Part shown: positions 8,404-16,989 of the stretch, piece by piece
Layout of the letters: every line of letters begins with the position of its first letter
Numbering within the stretch: the first letter of the stretch is position 1
Assembly (NCBI GenBank): GCA_038150305.1
Contig: JAYOTG010000010.1
Coordinates: 1 to 50,339 of the forward strand
Reading direction: 5' to 3'
From: MGIIa-L3 sp038150305
Lineage (GTDB): Archaea > Thermoplasmatota > Poseidoniia > Poseidoniales > Poseidoniaceae
Length of the DNA stretch: 50,339 nt
The notes under the pieces: model-generated
What the model saw: the letters and a program-made list of their open reading frames with translations, nothing else
Database searches by the model: none
What the model was told of the DNA's origin: nothing
Translations under genes and position numbers: made by a program

Positions 8404-9492
8404 TCAACGGTCCTTGAACCGCGTCCAGCGGCCGGTTTGCTTGTTGAAGTACAGGCCGGCCTTCTTCATCCACTTGTTGAACTTCGTCGCACCTGCGCCG
8501 GTCCTCAAGATGAAGTCCTCACGGTCTTCTTGCGCCTGAATGTAGCCCTTGGCGGCAATGGTTTGGTCGATCCAGTCGTTGATGTCCATCAGGCCACCGA
8601 CCAGAGCGCTGGATTCGACCTGTGCGGTCATGGCGTCTGCGTCAGCGTTGGTGGATTGGAGGTCCGCCTCGATCAAGCGGTTCACGCTCTCGAGGTCCAT
8701 ACGAGCGGGCTTGGGCGGGACCGTGTTCCGAGGACGGCGGTCCTCCTCGACCGTGATGCGGTCTGCTCCGTCCAAACGAGCCATGACGCTGACGATGAGC
8801 TCAGGTTGGAAGCTCGTCTCGCAATCCCAGCACATCAGGGCATACTCCTCGGGGCGGTCCTCGTCGCGGGACTGGCGTGGATCCATTTCCTCGTTGCACG
8901 TGGGGCACGCGTGCATCACCAAGGCGGGCACGTGCTTGCGTCGGTAATCGACGATGTCTTGTGGCGTGCCGTCGAGTTCGAGCATCTCATGGTCGCGGGC
9001 TGCTTCGAGTCCACGGGTTTCGAGCTGGTCGCGGATCTTGACCTTCAGGTCGTCCTTGGTTTCGTCCTCGAGGTTGTCCTCGAGCTTGACGATGAGTTCC
9101 ACGGTCTTTCCGAGCCGGTTCATGACCAACTTCTGGGCCCGGAAGGATTCGACCTTGGCGATTTTGAGGCGTTCCTTCTGTTCTGCAAGTTCCGCGAGCA
9201 CGTCTCGGCGCTCGCGCTGGAAACGGATTTCCTCGATCTTGCTTTCCTGCTTCCGTTCAGGAGCCAGGACCTTGGAGAGGAAGCGCTCTTTGCCGTGCGA
9301 CTGAGGCCCAGCCTTGATGATTTCAAGGACGCCGTCGGCGATGTCGGGCTTGAGGCCGTAGTTTTCGACCAGCATGGTCTGGTCGATTTTCTTCAGATCG
9401 CCAATTTTGAGGCCAGCATCGGCCAACTGCATGGCCGTGGTCTCGTCAATGCCGCGTCGAAGTAGGGCCAGGTAGGTGTCTTTCTTCGCCAT
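8404..9492 (-). CDS. Helix-hairpin-helix, coiled-coil and zinc-ribbon protein, unknown function
   Basis: 362 residues from ATG 9492, chosen because GAGGGG precedes it and the sequence upstream is low quality. The N-terminus (about 5-62) reads as a helix-hairpin-helix-like domain (RRGIDETTAMQLADAGLKIG). It is followed by a charged coiled coil (about 75-185), a four-cysteine ribbon (CPTC ... CWDC, about 195-230) and a C-terminal basic domain with a final aromatic/basic stretch. It probably binds nucleic acid. It lies between ksgA and ferredoxin on the same strand. No named family was recognised. Confidence 0.7.
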   Translation of the reverse strand: MAKKDTYLALLRRGIDETTAMQLADAGLKIGDLKKIDQTMLVENYGLKPDIADGVLEIIKAGPQSHGKERFLSKVLAPERKQESKIEEIRFQRERRDVLAELAEQKERLKIAKVESFRAQKLVMNRLGKTVELIVKLEDNLEDETKDDLKVKIRDQLETRGLEAARDHEMLELDGTPQDIVDYRRKHVPALVMHACPTCNEEMDPRQSRDEDRPEEYALMCWDCETSFQPELIVSVMARLDGADRITVEEDRRPRNTVPPKPARMDLESVNRLIEADLQSTNADADAMTAQVESSALVGGLMDINDWIDQTIAAKGYIQAQEDREDFILRTGAGATKFNKWMKKAGLYFNKQTGRWTRFKDR

Positions 9493-9565
9493 AGAAACCC
9501 CTCCGCGCAGGCGATGCGTGAAGGCCCTCCCATGAAAAGGTGCCTTCTCACCAGCCCTCCTCTGT

Positions 9566-10438
9566 TCAGAGGTTTTCAACCTCAGCCGAAGCAAGCCGTT
9601 CACAGAACGTGCACCACGCCTCAACGCTCAGGTCCTCGGGGCGCAGGTCGAGCACAGGGTCGTTCTCCATCGAAGCGAGCGCCGCTTTCCATCGTGCGGC
9701 GTGCCAGCCGGGCAGGCGGGACAAGCGGCGCGGCGGCCGCCGCAGCGAGGTACGCAGTTTGCGGCGGCGATGGTGGAACGCGGCGTGGACCGTTTGACGC
9801 ACCAAGCGATGGTCCACGTCCGCGGGGTGATCGATGGGCCGCAACACGCACACCCGTGACATGACGGCCGGCGGGGGCCGGAAGGCCCCCGGCGGAACGC
9901 GACGTTCCATGGAACCCTCCCATCCGAGGGCCGTGCAGATGCCGAGGCTGCCCCGGTCGGCGGGCGTGTCGAGGGTCAACCGCTCCGCGAATTCTTCCTG
10001 AACGAGCAGGACCACGACCTCGGGTGCACCGTGCTGCTGCCTGTGCTTCTCGAGCGCATCGATGAGGGGAGAGGAGATTTGGTACGGGATGTTCGAAACG
10101 ACGGCGTCGATCGTGTTCGGCCACGTCGCCTCCAGCGCATCCCCTTGGGTCAGCACCAGCCTTTGTCCCTCGATCTCTTTGGCAAAAGTCGTCCGCAGAT
10201 GGTCCACCGCCACGGCATCGATTTCGATGGCATGAACCACGGCTCCGGCGCGAAGCAGGTGTTCCGTCAGGGTTCCCGGGCCCGGGCCAATTTCCAACAC
10301 CATGCGCCCGTGCAGGTCGCCCGCCATGCTGGCGATGGCGTTGAGGTGCGTCTCATCGATGAGGAAGTGCTGGCCGAGGCTCCGGTCGTTGGGTTGCCGG
10401 GCTTGAAGGCGGGCGACGAGGTCGACGGCGCGTCTCAT
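9566..10438 (-). CDS. rsmA: 16S rRNA dimethyladenosine transferase
   Basis: 290 residues. KsgA/Dim1 signatures are present: SLGQHFLIDE (about 21-30), the SAM-binding VLEIGPGPGTLTEHLL (about 48-63), acidic IEIDAVAVDHL and the catalytic VVSNIPYQISSPL. It dimethylates two adjacent adenines near the 3' end of 16S rRNA during small-subunit maturation. The start overlaps the DUF655 stop (ATGA). The order L21e-RpoF-DUF655-KsgA is a conserved archaeal cluster. The C-terminus is Arg-rich. Confidence 0.95.
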   Translation of the reverse strand: MRRAVDLVARLQARQPNDRSLGQHFLIDETHLNAIASMAGDLHGRMVLEIGPGPGTLTEHLLRAGAVVHAIEIDAVAVDHLRTTFAKEIEGQRLVLTQGDALEATWPNTIDAVVSNIPYQISSPLIDALEKHRQQHGAPEVVVLLVQEEFAERLTLDTPADRGSLGICTALGWEGSMERRVPPGAFRPPPAVMSRVCVLRPIDHPADVDHRLVRQTVHAAFHHRRRKLRTSLRRPPRRLSRLPGWHAARWKAALASMENDPVLDLRPEDLSVEAWCTFCERLASAEVENL

Positions 10439-11208
10439 GCCTTCACCGGCAGGAGCATCTCGACAAGCCGTGGTTGGAGGTTCCGGTCGAGGATCTCCTC
10501 TGAGAAGCGATGTGCGAGCGCGCCAGCACCGTCGAGGCCACAGGCGTCGTCGAGGGTCTCGAAGGAGGCGAATCCACCGCTTGCGCGACGTGCCTCGACC
10601 ATCTCTTCGGCCTTCTTCGGGCCCACGCCGTTGAGCAATTGGAAGGCGTGCGTTTTGCGGTTGATGGGTCCAGCGACGTTGTAGAAGCCCTTCAGGAAGT
10701 GCGCGGCGTTGGCCTTCACCAACTCCGCCATGGCGAGTGGAAGCTGCTCTTGCGCGGCCGGGGACAAGCGTTCGAGCTTGGCCACGCCAAGCAAGCGCTC
10801 GACGACCGTGCGCTTGCTGCGGTCGTCGCCGATGTAGACGCGCTCGCCCACCGCTTGGAATTCAGCGCCTTCCACCGTAGCCACGCGACCGAGGGTGCCG
10901 TCGTGCTCGGTCACGACCACGAGCACGCTTTCGCCAAGGTCGTGTTCAACGACACGCGCCCAGGTTGAAGCCCGTAGCGGGTGGTCCTTGGGCAGGCCCT
11001 GCGGGGCGCGCGGGCGCTGCTGCCGTCCTCGTCCACCGACCTTTCGGGGCTGACGAGGCTGGCGTGGAGCACGCGGTTGACGCGGCTCTTGCTTGGGTGC
11101 AGGCTGGGGCCGGCCGTAGGCGGGGGCCTTCCATGAGGTCGGAGAGGAGGTGTCCTTCTCACGACGGTTTGGGATGTTGACGCGACGGTCTCGTCCGGGC
11201 GAGGGCAT
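10435..11208 (-). CDS. DUF655 family putative RNA-binding protein
   Basis: 257 residues: a basic, Pro/Arg-rich disordered N-terminus (about 1-75), an OB-like middle (EGAEFQAVGERVYIGDD) and a C-terminal helix-hairpin-helix FQLLNGVGPKKAEEMVEARR. This matches the archaeal DUF655 protein found between rpoF and ksgA. A role in RNA binding or ribosome biogenesis is inferred from neighbours and the HhH motif. The usual family length is about 190, so the N-terminal extension is an addition. Confidence 0.88.
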   Translation of the reverse strand: MPSPGRDRRVNIPNRREKDTSSPTSWKAPAYGRPQPAPKQEPRQPRAPRQPRQPRKVGGRGRQQRPRAPQGLPKDHPLRASTWARVVEHDLGESVLVVVTEHDGTLGRVATVEGAEFQAVGERVYIGDDRSKRTVVERLLGVAKLERLSPAAQEQLPLAMAELVKANAAHFLKGFYNVAGPINRKTHAFQLLNGVGPKKAEEMVEARRASGGFASFETLDDACGLDGAGALAHRFSEEILDRNLQPRLVEMLLPVKA

Positions 11209-11229
11209 GGGTTCACCTCAAGGGCGGAC

Positions 11230-11592
11230 TCACTCAAACCCGACGTGCTGGGCAACGAGCTCCAGCACCTGCTGGACGTCACCGTCCGAGACGGAGATGC
11301 GGCGGCTCGCGGTCACGGCGCGCACGGCATCTTCGGTTTCGGGGAGGAGTTCAGCAATCTTGGCGGCCAAATCGTCGTGGCCTTGGAAGACGTCGATTTC
11401 GAGGACGGCGTTCAGCAGGTCTTGGTAGACCTTGGGGTCGGTCTTGTAGCCCATGCGCTGGTCGCTGGCGGCCCACTCGGCGTGCTGAAGGGCAGCCGTC
11501 TGCTCGTAGGTGAGTTGCTTCCGACGGCTTTCGGCGTCGAGCAAAAGGTCGCGCACGGTGGCGAAGTCGGCGTAGGTTTCCTCGTCGCTCAT
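11230..11592 (-). CDS. rpo4: RNA polymerase subunit Rpo4 (RpoF, Rpb4 homologue)
   Basis: 120 residues. It forms the RNA polymerase stalk with Rpo7, helping open-complex formation and contacting nascent RNA. Helix-rich sequence with YADFATVRDLLLDAESRRK, QLTYEQTAALQHAEW and the C-terminal HRDC-like region; the conserved tether AELLPETEDAVRAV matches archaeal RpoF. It sits ten bases after L21e, so the two are cotranscribed. Confidence 0.93.
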   Translation of the reverse strand: MSDEETYADFATVRDLLLDAESRRKQLTYEQTAALQHAEWAASDQRMGYKTDPKVYQDLLNAVLEIDVFQGHDDLAAKIAELLPETEDAVRAVTASRRISVSDGDVQQVLELVAQHVGFE

Positions 11593-11601
11593 GGTCTCAC
11601 C

Positions 11602-11892
11602 TCACTCAAGCGGGCGCAGGTGCTCTGGGCGCGCGATGACGGTCTTCTGCATGTTGCCGTCCTTGACGGCAACAATCCAAGCCGCACCTTGGCGGCGCTG
11701 GATGAAACCGGTGCGGCCTTGGAAGCGGCGGTGGGGCATGCCACGCTGCTGACCACCGTCGAGCACGATCGCCACACGGTCGCCTTCGGCGTAGTCGTGC
11801 ATGACGCGGGAGATGTTGATGCGGGATCGCTCGCTGCGACGGCGGCGAAGGATGCTGCGGGTACCGACGCGGAGGCCGTGTGAGCGCTTCAT
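11602..11892 (-). CDS. rpl21e: Large-subunit ribosomal protein L21e
   Basis: 96 residues from ATG 11892, preceded by GAGGAAC. Characteristic L21e features are MKRSHGLRVGTR, the SH3-like YAEGDRVAIVLDGGQQRGMP, RRFQGRTGFI and the C-terminal ARPEHLRPL. It is the first gene of the L21e-rpo4-DUF655-ksgA cluster. An in-frame upstream extension to 11994 is not family sequence and was excluded. Confidence 0.95.
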   Translation of the reverse strand: MKRSHGLRVGTRSILRRRRSERSRINISRVMHDYAEGDRVAIVLDGGQQRGMPHRRFQGRTGFIQRRQGAAWIVAVKDGNMQKTVIARPEHLRPLE

Positions 11893-11990
11893 GTTCCTCA
11901 ATTCCTGCCCATGGTGAAGAGCGTCAACGCCTTCAGGGCATCCTGCCGACCATCGTGCCTCATTTAAGCGCAACGGATGAACGAAACACC

Positions 11991-13751
11991 TCAATCGGCG
12001 TGAATGTCCGCCACATCAAGCCACAGCACGTCGCAGCGTGCGCGAATGAGCGCAGCCACCGAGGGTTGGGTGCGACCACCGTCACCGTGCACGGTTTCTT
12101 TGACGTAGGTGCCCGATTCGCAGCGGAGGGTGAACTCGACTTCGGTGTGGCCATCGTCCATGGTTTCGACGATGGCTTCGCTGGTCTCAAGCACCTTCCT
12201 GCGGCGCACCAAATCCGCCCGGCGGTGCGCAACGCGCTCCGGCGTCCGCTGGGCCAGCATGGCGCCTTGCAGCCCCTGGATGATCTGCTCGATTTCCTCG
12301 GCATCGGCCATGTCCATCGGGGCGGCTTCGGCCGGCGCGGCTGCGAGGAGGCGGTCGACGAGGTCGGCCTTGGTGCCGGACACGGGCAGATCCTGAGTCT
12401 TGGCGAGCTCGACCAGTTCTGCTTTCTTCATCGCTTGGAGGGTGGCCTCATCGACCACAGGAACTTCCGGTTCCGGTTCAGGAATCGGCTTGGTGGCCGG
12501 TGCGCCACGGTCGCCACGTCGCTTTCGTCGGCCTTTCCGCTTCCGTCCACCGCGTTCTTGGACGTCCTCTTTGGTCAGGTCCATCGGGGCAACGAGTTTC
12601 GCGTGTTCCTTTTCGGACAAGGGGGCGAGGCGGAAGCGAATCGCGTAGGACTTCTCGGCCGCGGTGTCCTTGACGCGGACCACCTCTTTGCGGCTGGAGG
12701 GGCGTAGGGAGGTCACTTCCACCGCACCCGCTGCGGCCTCGTTGATGGCGTCCATGGCCGCCGCGGCATCGACGCTCCGGCGCATTGGGGCTTTCAGTTC
12801 GACCACGAAGGGTCGACCGCGGCCGAGGCAGCGCACGTCGATGTCCTCGCGGCCCATGCCGTGGAAGGCGTCGTCCTCTGCGCCAAGCATCTCGCGGAGC
12901 GGGTCGGCCACCAATTGCTGCACGCTCGTGGCGTACTGCAACCCGGTGCCTTCGCAGCGGTCGCATCCACGGCCTTTGCAGGCACGGCAGGGCCAGCGCG
13001 TTTGCGGCACGCCGCGCTCGAGTTTGCGGTAACGCCCGTACAGGTAGACGGAGCGCACGTCGAGGTCCACGGTCAGGGTCGTGACGTCGATGATGGCGAG
13101 GACCTCGGGATTCTCGGTGACGATGCGCACGTCGTCCATGCGCGTTTTGATCTCGTCCGCCACGAAGCCAACCAAGGAGGACTTGAGGGGATCCGAGCCT
13201 CCGGCCCCGTATCGCTTGCGCATGACGTCTTCTTCTTCCATCTGGTCCTTCGGGAAGCGAGCACCCACCTGCAGTCGGCCGATTTCACGGCCTTCGAGGG
13301 CCTCAACGATGAGATCTGCCAGCAGGTCCACTTCGTCGAAGAGGTCCTCGCAGAAGGGACAGAGGCCGACGCTCTCCTTCGCACCCTCAAGGTGCGGGTC
13401 TCGACCAACGACGGCCGCTCGAATTTCGAGGCCTGATTCAACCATGCTCTGATCGTAGCGCTGCTTGCCGCCCAGCCGTCCGAGGCAGGTATCGCAGCAG
13501 CCGATGCGGACCATGTGCTTGTGGCCGGCAGGATTGGGCGCGCGGGGGACCTCCTCGGTGTGCGTGCCCAATTGCTCGGGCTCCTCCCACATTTCGTCGT
13601 CGAGGTCGTCGCCTTCGTCGAAGTCCGCTTCCTCGTTCGTGGATTCGGTCTCTTCGACGTTGACGTCGTCCCAAAGGGAGTAGTCCGTTTGTCCAAACCC
13701 GGCGGTGGCGTAGGCCGTCCAGTCGTCCTCTTCCTTGGGTTCTTCCGGCAT
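11991..13751 (-). CDS. pus10: tRNA pseudouridine synthase Pus10 with inserted SAP domain
   Basis: 586 residues from ATG 13751, preceded by GGTGA; GTG 13760 is the alternative. An acidic leader of about 70 residues precedes the Pus10 zinc-binding cysteines (CCDTC at 85-89, LCPFC at 131-134). A second cysteine set (CRACKGRGCDRC) precedes the catalytic motif GREDIDVRCLGRGRPFVVE (Asp around 303-305). The family makes pseudouridine 54/55 in archaeal tRNA. A Lys/Arg run (about 402-414) and a SAP-like helix-turn-helix (about 435-471, KKAELVELAKTQDLPVSGTK) lie inside the C-terminal half, before the final CESGTYVKETVHGD segment. That insert is not part of standard Pus10. Confidence 0.92.
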   Translation of the reverse strand: MPEEPKEEDDWTAYATAGFGQTDYSLWDDVNVEETESTNEEADFDEGDDLDDEMWEEPEQLGTHTEEVPRAPNPAGHKHMVRIGCCDTCLGRLGGKQRYDQSMVESGLEIRAAVVGRDPHLEGAKESVGLCPFCEDLFDEVDLLADLIVEALEGREIGRLQVGARFPKDQMEEEDVMRKRYGAGGSDPLKSSLVGFVADEIKTRMDDVRIVTENPEVLAIIDVTTLTVDLDVRSVYLYGRYRKLERGVPQTRWPCRACKGRGCDRCEGTGLQYATSVQQLVADPLREMLGAEDDAFHGMGREDIDVRCLGRGRPFVVELKAPMRRSVDAAAAMDAINEAAAGAVEVTSLRPSSRKEVVRVKDTAAEKSYAIRFRLAPLSEKEHAKLVAPMDLTKEDVQERGGRKRKGRRKRRGDRGAPATKPIPEPEPEVPVVDEATLQAMKKAELVELAKTQDLPVSGTKADLVDRLLAAAPAEAAPMDMADAEEIEQIIQGLQGAMLAQRTPERVAHRRADLVRRRKVLETSEAIVETMDDGHTEVEFTLRCESGTYVKETVHGDGGRTQPSVAALIRARCDVLWLDVADIHAD

Positions 13752-13817
13752 CGTCGTCACCGCCTGACCGGGGGTCTCCCCCTGCGCCTGACGCGTTGTG
13801 GGCCGTGGCCTTCCTCT

Positions 13818-16800
13818 TCAATCGCTCGGCGCGGAAGCCTCGTTCGGGCCGTGCAACAACCCGAGGCCTGCGGTCGTGAGCACCAGGCTGGCGATGAGGG
13901 AGAGCGCGATCATCGTGGCGGAGAAGGTGCCGAAGCTTGCGAACAGCCCCATCGGCGAGGTCGCGATGACCGCGAAACCGGCGATGTCGGAGGCCGCTGA
14001 GCCGATCAGCGCCGCGCCACAGGCGCCGCCCACAGCGTGCAGCGCTGCGTTGTGCGATGCACCTTCGTTCCGTGACTCGCGGTACCGTTCCGTGACGTGG
14101 ATGCAGTAATCGATGCCAACGCCCAACGAGATTGTGGCGATGGTGACGGTGACGATGTTGAGGCTGGCTCCTGCCAGATGCATCAGGCCGTACAGCCACA
14201 CCACCACGACGAGGATCGGTCCAAGGGACATGGCGGCCTGAGCTGGAGAGCGCAAACCAATGGTCAGCGTGACGAACACGAAGAGCGTGCCCAGCAGCAG
14301 TGAGGATTGCATTTCGTCCTGCATGGCGGTGCTGGCCGAGTAGCGGATGATGGGCCGGCCGGTCAGCATGACCCAGGTCAGGGGCTCGTCTTCGGTGGCT
14401 TCACCTGGAGCTTCGTAGGTCCCTGATGACAGGTTGGTGAAGACCGAAAGGTCACGCCAAATCTCTTCCAAGCCTTCCTTGAGGCTTGGGAAATGTTCCG
14501 GGCGCGTGATGCCGAAGCGGATGAGCATCACGTCGTATTCGGCCGGTGCGCCGTTTTCATCCAACCAGGGGGCGCTGGCGTTCAGCGGAACTTCAGGCGT
14601 GATGTAGAGCGCAACGATGCTGGTGGGGATGGCCGGAATGGACGACGTTCCCGGCACGCCGTTCAAGGACAGGAAGCCGTAGAAGAAGGCCAGGCAATCA
14701 CGGTCCTCGAGGTCCGGCAATCGTGCTGCACCGACGCGGTTGCATCCAATGCCGTAGTCGTCTGCCTCAAGATTCAGTCCTGCGGCTTCGAAGGGCGCGG
14801 GGTCTTCCAGCATGGAGAAGATCGCCAGGTTGACCATTTCGTCGAGGGCGAGGATGTCGATCGACCCGTCTGGCGTGCGCGTGACCTTGTCGGGGACGTC
14901 GTCAGGCGTCTCGTCGAGGGCCTGACGGAAGGCTTCGATGCCCGCGAAGACCGCCGGATCGAGGACGTCGCCTTCCAGCAGAAGCATCGCCGGCTCGCCC
15001 TCGTCCGAAAAGCGCTCGTTGACCAAGTTCACGCCAGAGGCGAAATCCGACTCGGCATCGAGGAAGTCCTCGACCGCAAAATCGCCTTCCAAGCGGGCCA
15101 TGCCCACTGCAGCGGGCACGGTGAGCAGCAGGGCGAGCACGGCGATGACCAGCGCGTGCTTCCATTGGCCGCTCTTGACCGGCACCACCGTGAGGCGCGG
15201 CACGTGCTGCTCCTTCTTGACCGGAGCCGTCGAGCGTCCTCGTGCCTCGAGCCATTGGTCCACGCTCATCCTGAGCACCGGCGCCCAAATGCCGGTGAGC
15301 AGGAAGGCGGCGAAGATGCCACATGCCGCCTCGACGCCGAAGGAGCGCAGGGCAGCGATGTCGGAGAAGAGGTTCGCGGCAAAGGCAGCGGTGGTGGTCA
15401 GTGACGTCAGCAAAATGGCGCGGCCGACACGGCGGACCGTGATTTGCGTCGCCTCTTCGGGGCTTCGCCCGAGGCCGCGCTCCTCTTTGTACCGATGGAG
15501 CGCATGCAGGCTGTCGTCGATGCCCAGCGCCATGACGAGAATCGGAAGCAAGTTGGAAAATTGCGAGCGAGCGATGAAGGAAAAGCCGAGCCACTCCGTG
15601 ACCGTGACCAAGTGGCCGATGAGGCCCTGCATCCACAGCAGGGCTCCACCAAGGGCCACCATGACGATGGCCACGTCCGAAGGGCGGCGCAAGGAGACGA
15701 AGAGCAGCACCGCGATGGCGAGGCCCATCAGCGCGATCAGGCCAGCACTGGCCTGGAGCTCACGGTTGACTTCGACGTTGACGCCTTGTCCGACCTGCAG
15801 GCTGATGCTGTGCTGGTCGTGCTGGCGCAGCATGCCTTCGAGTTCCATCACGCTCCATTCCACAGAGCAGGGACCCCGGCCTTCTTCGACCATGGCGGTG
15901 CAGGTGGCTTCGTCGTAATTTGGAGGGTGCAGCACCAATTCGCCTTCAGCCAGTCGGAACCCGCCGATGACCAGCCCTTCGTCGGTCATGCGCAGCGAGG
16001 TTTCCTGTGCCGCGTCCTTCCAGGACATCGTCCAACCGGCTTCGGTCATCTCGCCGCGGTCGAGTTGAATGAGCAGCCACGAGGCGCTTGCGGACCAGCG
16101 GCCTTGGCCGACCAAATCGCTTGACCAGGTTCCGTCACCGAGGAGCGTTCCACCGATGGGCCCGCTGCTGACCGCGTTCATGTCGGCCCGGAAGCCGCGG
16201 TCCAGGGACAACCAGCGCAGGAAGGTGTTGTCGCTGGCCTCAACAAGGCGTTGGCTTGCAAGGTCAATGTGGTCCTGCGTGAGGTTGACGTCGTCGAACA
16301 CCAAGCATTCCAATTCGCCGCAATCGCTCCAATCGGTGGCGGGGGGCAGGTCGTTTCCGAAGGTGTCCTTCGACGGGCGGGTGAGGATGGATTCGTTGGC
16401 CATGAAGGCGCGGAAGATGTCGGGCAGCGTCATCACGCCATCGGTTTGCGCCCCGGTAACGTCGTTGACCAACGGCTTCAGCGTGGTGTTGATCGGATGG
16501 TTCCGGATGAGGTCCGCCTTGGCGTCAATTTCGCGCAAGAGCGTGAGGTTGAGGATGCCGCCAGCAGGTGCGTCAATGCCGCCCCACGGCTCCCCGCTCT
16601 CGATGATCTCGGTGACCGGTGGAAAGGTGGTGCTGTCGGGTTGCCCGTCCGATGTGCTCATTCGCGGCACGTTTTCTTCGAGGTCGATGTGGACCGGGTC
16701 TCGTACCGTGACAAGGAAGGCGACGATGACCTCGGAGGAGGCAAACGTTTCGTCGATGGTGGTCTGGGCGTTCAACTCGGGTGATTCCATGTCGTAGGCT

Positions 16801-16958
16801 TCCATGTCGATGGGTTCCAACGCCCGCAGGGCGCCCGGCACCATGAGCAAGGTCAGCACCAGCATCACGAGGTGGAGGCGGTTGGCCTGACCCACGATTT
16901 GGGCCGGCAGACGATGCAGCCCCGCTTCATCCACGTTATGTTTTCCTTGGGTCGGCAT
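13818..16958 (-). CDS. RND superfamily (MMPL/HAE3-type) exporter
   Basis: 1046 residues in two homologous halves. A TM helix at about 27-48 leads a large extracytoplasmic domain; a TM bundle from about 400 contains ALGIDDSLHALHRYKEERG. The second half repeats this (TM about 610, domain, then TM bundle with SLGVGIDYCIHVTERYRES), the proton-relay-type Asp motifs of TM4 and TM10. The family exports lipids or other hydrophobic molecules using proton gradients. It follows a MacB/Lol-type ABC permease and ATPase on the same strand, suggesting shared substrates at the cell surface. Confidence 0.9.
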   Translation of the reverse strand: MPTQGKHNVDEAGLHRLPAQIVGQANRLHLVMLVLTLLMVPGALRALEPIDMEAYDMESPELNAQTTIDETFASSEVIVAFLVTVRDPVHIDLEENVPRMSTSDGQPDSTTFPPVTEIIESGEPWGGIDAPAGGILNLTLLREIDAKADLIRNHPINTTLKPLVNDVTGAQTDGVMTLPDIFRAFMANESILTRPSKDTFGNDLPPATDWSDCGELECLVFDDVNLTQDHIDLASQRLVEASDNTFLRWLSLDRGFRADMNAVSSGPIGGTLLGDGTWSSDLVGQGRWSASASWLLIQLDRGEMTEAGWTMSWKDAAQETSLRMTDEGLVIGGFRLAEGELVLHPPNYDEATCTAMVEEGRGPCSVEWSVMELEGMLRQHDQHSISLQVGQGVNVEVNRELQASAGLIALMGLAIAVLLFVSLRRPSDVAIVMVALGGALLWMQGLIGHLVTVTEWLGFSFIARSQFSNLLPILVMALGIDDSLHALHRYKEERGLGRSPEEATQITVRRVGRAILLTSLTTTAAFAANLFSDIAALRSFGVEAACGIFAAFLLTGIWAPVLRMSVDQWLEARGRSTAPVKKEQHVPRLTVVPVKSGQWKHALVIAVLALLLTVPAAVGMARLEGDFAVEDFLDAESDFASGVNLVNERFSDEGEPAMLLLEGDVLDPAVFAGIEAFRQALDETPDDVPDKVTRTPDGSIDILALDEMVNLAIFSMLEDPAPFEAAGLNLEADDYGIGCNRVGAARLPDLEDRDCLAFFYGFLSLNGVPGTSSIPAIPTSIVALYITPEVPLNASAPWLDENGAPAEYDVMLIRFGITRPEHFPSLKEGLEEIWRDLSVFTNLSSGTYEAPGEATEDEPLTWVMLTGRPIIRYSASTAMQDEMQSSLLLGTLFVFVTLTIGLRSPAQAAMSLGPILVVVVWLYGLMHLAGASLNIVTVTIATISLGVGIDYCIHVTERYRESRNEGASHNAALHAVGGACGAALIGSAASDIAGFAVIATSPMGLFASFGTFSATMIALSLIASLVLTTAGLGLLHGPNEASAPSD

Positions 16959-16989
16959 ATCAAGGCCTGTCTTTGGAGCGTGTGCGGTT

